Shown here: piece by piece, positions 62,661 to 64,000 of the stretch
Position numbering within the stretch: the stretch's first letter is position 1
Layout: every line of letters starts with the position of its first letter
Assembly: GCA_030616775.1 (NCBI GenBank)
Contig: JAUWWQ010000002.1
Coordinates: 1 to 64,000, forward strand
Length of the DNA stretch: 64,000 bases
Reading direction: 5' to 3'
Source: Planctomycetota bacterium
GTDB taxonomy: Bacteria; Planctomycetota; Phycisphaerae; UBA1845
The notes under the pieces: generated by a model
Told to the model about the DNA's origin: nothing
Database searches by the model: none
The model's input: the letters and a program-made list of their open reading frames with translations, nothing else
Program-made: the position numbers and the translations under genes

Positions 62661-64000
62661 GTGGTTAAGCGGTTTACTTGCATTGTTTTATTGCAGTATG
62701 CCATACCTATGGCGGCTGGGCAGTTGCCGCCCATTCCCGACAGGACCGATACCGATGCCAAGGCCGGACCATCGTTGTTTGTGGCCCAGCGGGTGCAAAA
62801 CATCGGCACCGTGCTTGAAGGCGACAAGCCGATAGTGCAGTGGCGGCTGGAAAACCGCGGTAAGGCCGATCTGATCATCGAACAGACTCGTTCGAGTTGC
62901 GGATGCGCCGTGGTCAAGCTGACCGACAAGGAGAAGACCATCCCTCCAGGCAGGCCGCTCGATCTGAAGGTTGAGTTCAACAGCCAGGGTCGGCGCGGTA
63001 TTCAATCCAACTCGGTTACCATCTTCAGCAACGACCCCGTTGAGCCCAATCTGAAACTGGAATTCAAGGCAAATGTGCAGTTTCTTTACGAGATGAAGCC
63101 GTCCGGTCTGGTGAACCTTCGTGCAGTTCAACGCGGCAAGGTGGCGGAGAGGGCCATCGAGATCTACCCCGGCCCGAATCGCAAGGTCGTCAAGATCCTC
63201 GATCTGCAGGTGCCCGACGATTCCCCGTTGAGCTTTCACCATGAACCGTTCGTTGCCGGCAGCGGCACCGGTCAACGGATTCGCATGACCGCAAGAGAAC
63301 ACGTCTCATTAGGCACACTCACCGCCCAAGCGAACATGAAACTGAGCATCGACGGCATCGAGCGACAGCGGACCGTCTCGATCCGCGGCGAGGTGGTCGG
63401 TGACTTGACCTGGCACCCCAAGACGGTCAACGCCACACGTCAGGTTTCGCAACCGGGAAAGCGTTTTGCCCCGATTACGATTCGTTCGATGGACAAAATG
63501 CGTTTTGACATTCTGGAGGCAGAAGCCGGATCGCTCTTCGATGTCACCTTCGAGCCCTCTAAGAACGGGCCGAAGGGCATTCAATACTCGGTGTTTCTCA
63601 CCTTACGCGACGACGCCCCGCCCGGCCCCTTTGGCACGCTGCTGGAAGTGCGGACCAGTTCATTGGATCAACCGCTGGTGCGTGTGCCGGTTTTTGGCGT
63701 CGTCGCCAAGCCGATCGAGGCGGAACCACCGATGATCCTTCTGCGTCAAGACGGCACGCCGGTTGGAACTCACCGGCGGGTCAGGCTCCGGGTTCTGCCG
63801 CAACTAAAGTTGGAGGTCTCCGACATAATCTGTAGCAACGATGCGGTCGTTGCCACGCTCGACCGGGAAGCGAGTTCTCGCTACCAGCATCTGCGTTACC
63901 TGGACGTGAAGCTGAAGGACCGGCTTCCGATCGGCACGCACCAGGCGGTGTTGGCCATGACCACCAACATCGAAGGAGTTCAGCGGTTGGAGATCCCCGT
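62661..64000 (+). CDS. exported DUF1573-domain protein, 3' part beyond window
   Basis: Starts at GTG 62661 (VVKRFTCIVLLQYAIPMAAG is a signal peptide) with GGAG 9 nt upstream. A DUF1573 Ig-like domain follows, with SSCGCAVVKLTDKEKTIPPG near residues 80-100 and VTIFSNDPVEPNLKLEFKAN. Further Ig-like beta repeats run to the window end without a stop. It has no thioredoxin domain in the part seen. It is the same family as the protein at 52640 and shares the CGC motif. Encoded 167 bp after the large exported protein, so perhaps co-transcribed. Confidence 0.88.
   Translation, partial: MVKRFTCIVLLQYAIPMAAGQLPPIPDRTDTDAKAGPSLFVAQRVQNIGTVLEGDKPIVQWRLENRGKADLIIEQTRSSCGCAVVKLTDKEKTIPPGRPLDLKVEFNSQGRRGIQSNSVTIFSNDPVEPNLKLEFKANVQFLYEMKPSGLVNLRAVQRGKVAERAIEIYPGPNRKVVKILDLQVPDDSPLSFHHEPFVAGSGTGQRIRMTAREHVSLGTLTAQANMKLSIDGIERQRTVSIRGEVVGDLTWHPKTVNATRQVSQPGKRFAPITIRSMDKMRFDILEAEAGSLFDVTFEPSKNGPKGIQYSVFLTLRDDAPPGPFGTLLEVRTSSLDQPLVRVPVFGVVAKPIEAEPPMILLRQDGTPVGTHRRVRLRVLPQLKLEVSDIICSNDAVVATLDREASSRYQHLRYLDVKLKDRLPIGTHQAVLAMTTNIEGVQRLEIP

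Noticed and set aside
1-64000. CRISPR arrays, tRNA and rRNA genes
   Set aside because: No run of evenly spaced direct repeats, no tRNA T-loop-like patterns in non-coding stretches, and no rRNA-like segments were found by eye; a tRNAscan or Infernal run would be decisive.

Overview
The window comes from a GC-rich, Gram-negative-type bacterium, most likely a member of the Planctomycetota; the class cannot be fixed from the sequence. The signs are two secreted DUF1573-type proteins, a dockerin-like C-terminus next to a DUF4215 cysteine-rich repeat, an IPTL-CTERM sorting tail, many lipoproteins and FG-GAP, TPR and GT39-type proteins, multi-domain two-component proteins, and wide intergenic spaces with palindromic repeats. 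I found no rRNA, tRNA or CRISPR array. Gene orientation is mixed and most transcription units have one to four genes.

Layout. 0-7 kb: a minus-strand MacB-type export operon (adaptor, ATPase, duplicated permease, TolC-like lipoprotein) with a symmetric palindrome upstream. 8-10.4 kb: a TetR regulator overlapping an AarF/ABC1 kinase, preceded by a near-consensus sigma70 promoter with an operator-like palindrome on each side. 10.7-16.9 kb: a TPR lipoprotein, small zinc-ribbon proteins, an AbiJ/STM4504-like putative phage-defence gene, and a decayed gene joined in frame to a transposase fragment. 17-22 kb: a sugar-nucleotide epimerase and a run of small modules: MazG, a frameshifted DUF2283 gene, MntA-HepT, and a HicBA pair lying between two direct repeats.

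22-32.6 kb: a signalling block, with an FHA-GAF-PP2C phosphatase, an FG-GAP lipoprotein, a hybrid histidine kinase (HAMP-PAS-PAS-HisKA-REC-REC-HPt), and a REC-GGDEF-REC-GAF-HD-GYP protein 9 bp downstream that probably makes and degrades cyclic di-GMP. 33-47.4 kb: a Tat-exported PLP enzyme, a DDAH-type hydrolase, lipoproteins, and several multi-membrane-span glycosyltransferase-like proteins, one with an in-frame stop near its C-terminus. 47.4-64 kb: an M1 peptidase with a membrane protein, an O-methyltransferase, PgpA, an unusual exported DUF1573 protein carrying three tandem thioredoxin domains behind a terminator-like leader, then UvrD/PcrA, ManC, RuvX, a large exported protein and a second DUF1573 protein cut by the window end.

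The most unusual items are the DUF1573 triple-thioredoxin protein and its leader, the repeat-flanked HicBA module, and three intergenic elements of 65-71 bp (21948, 37084, 41583) that share one architecture, two hairpins inside an outer inverted repeat, but have unrelated sequences. The last resemble REP doublets (REPINs).
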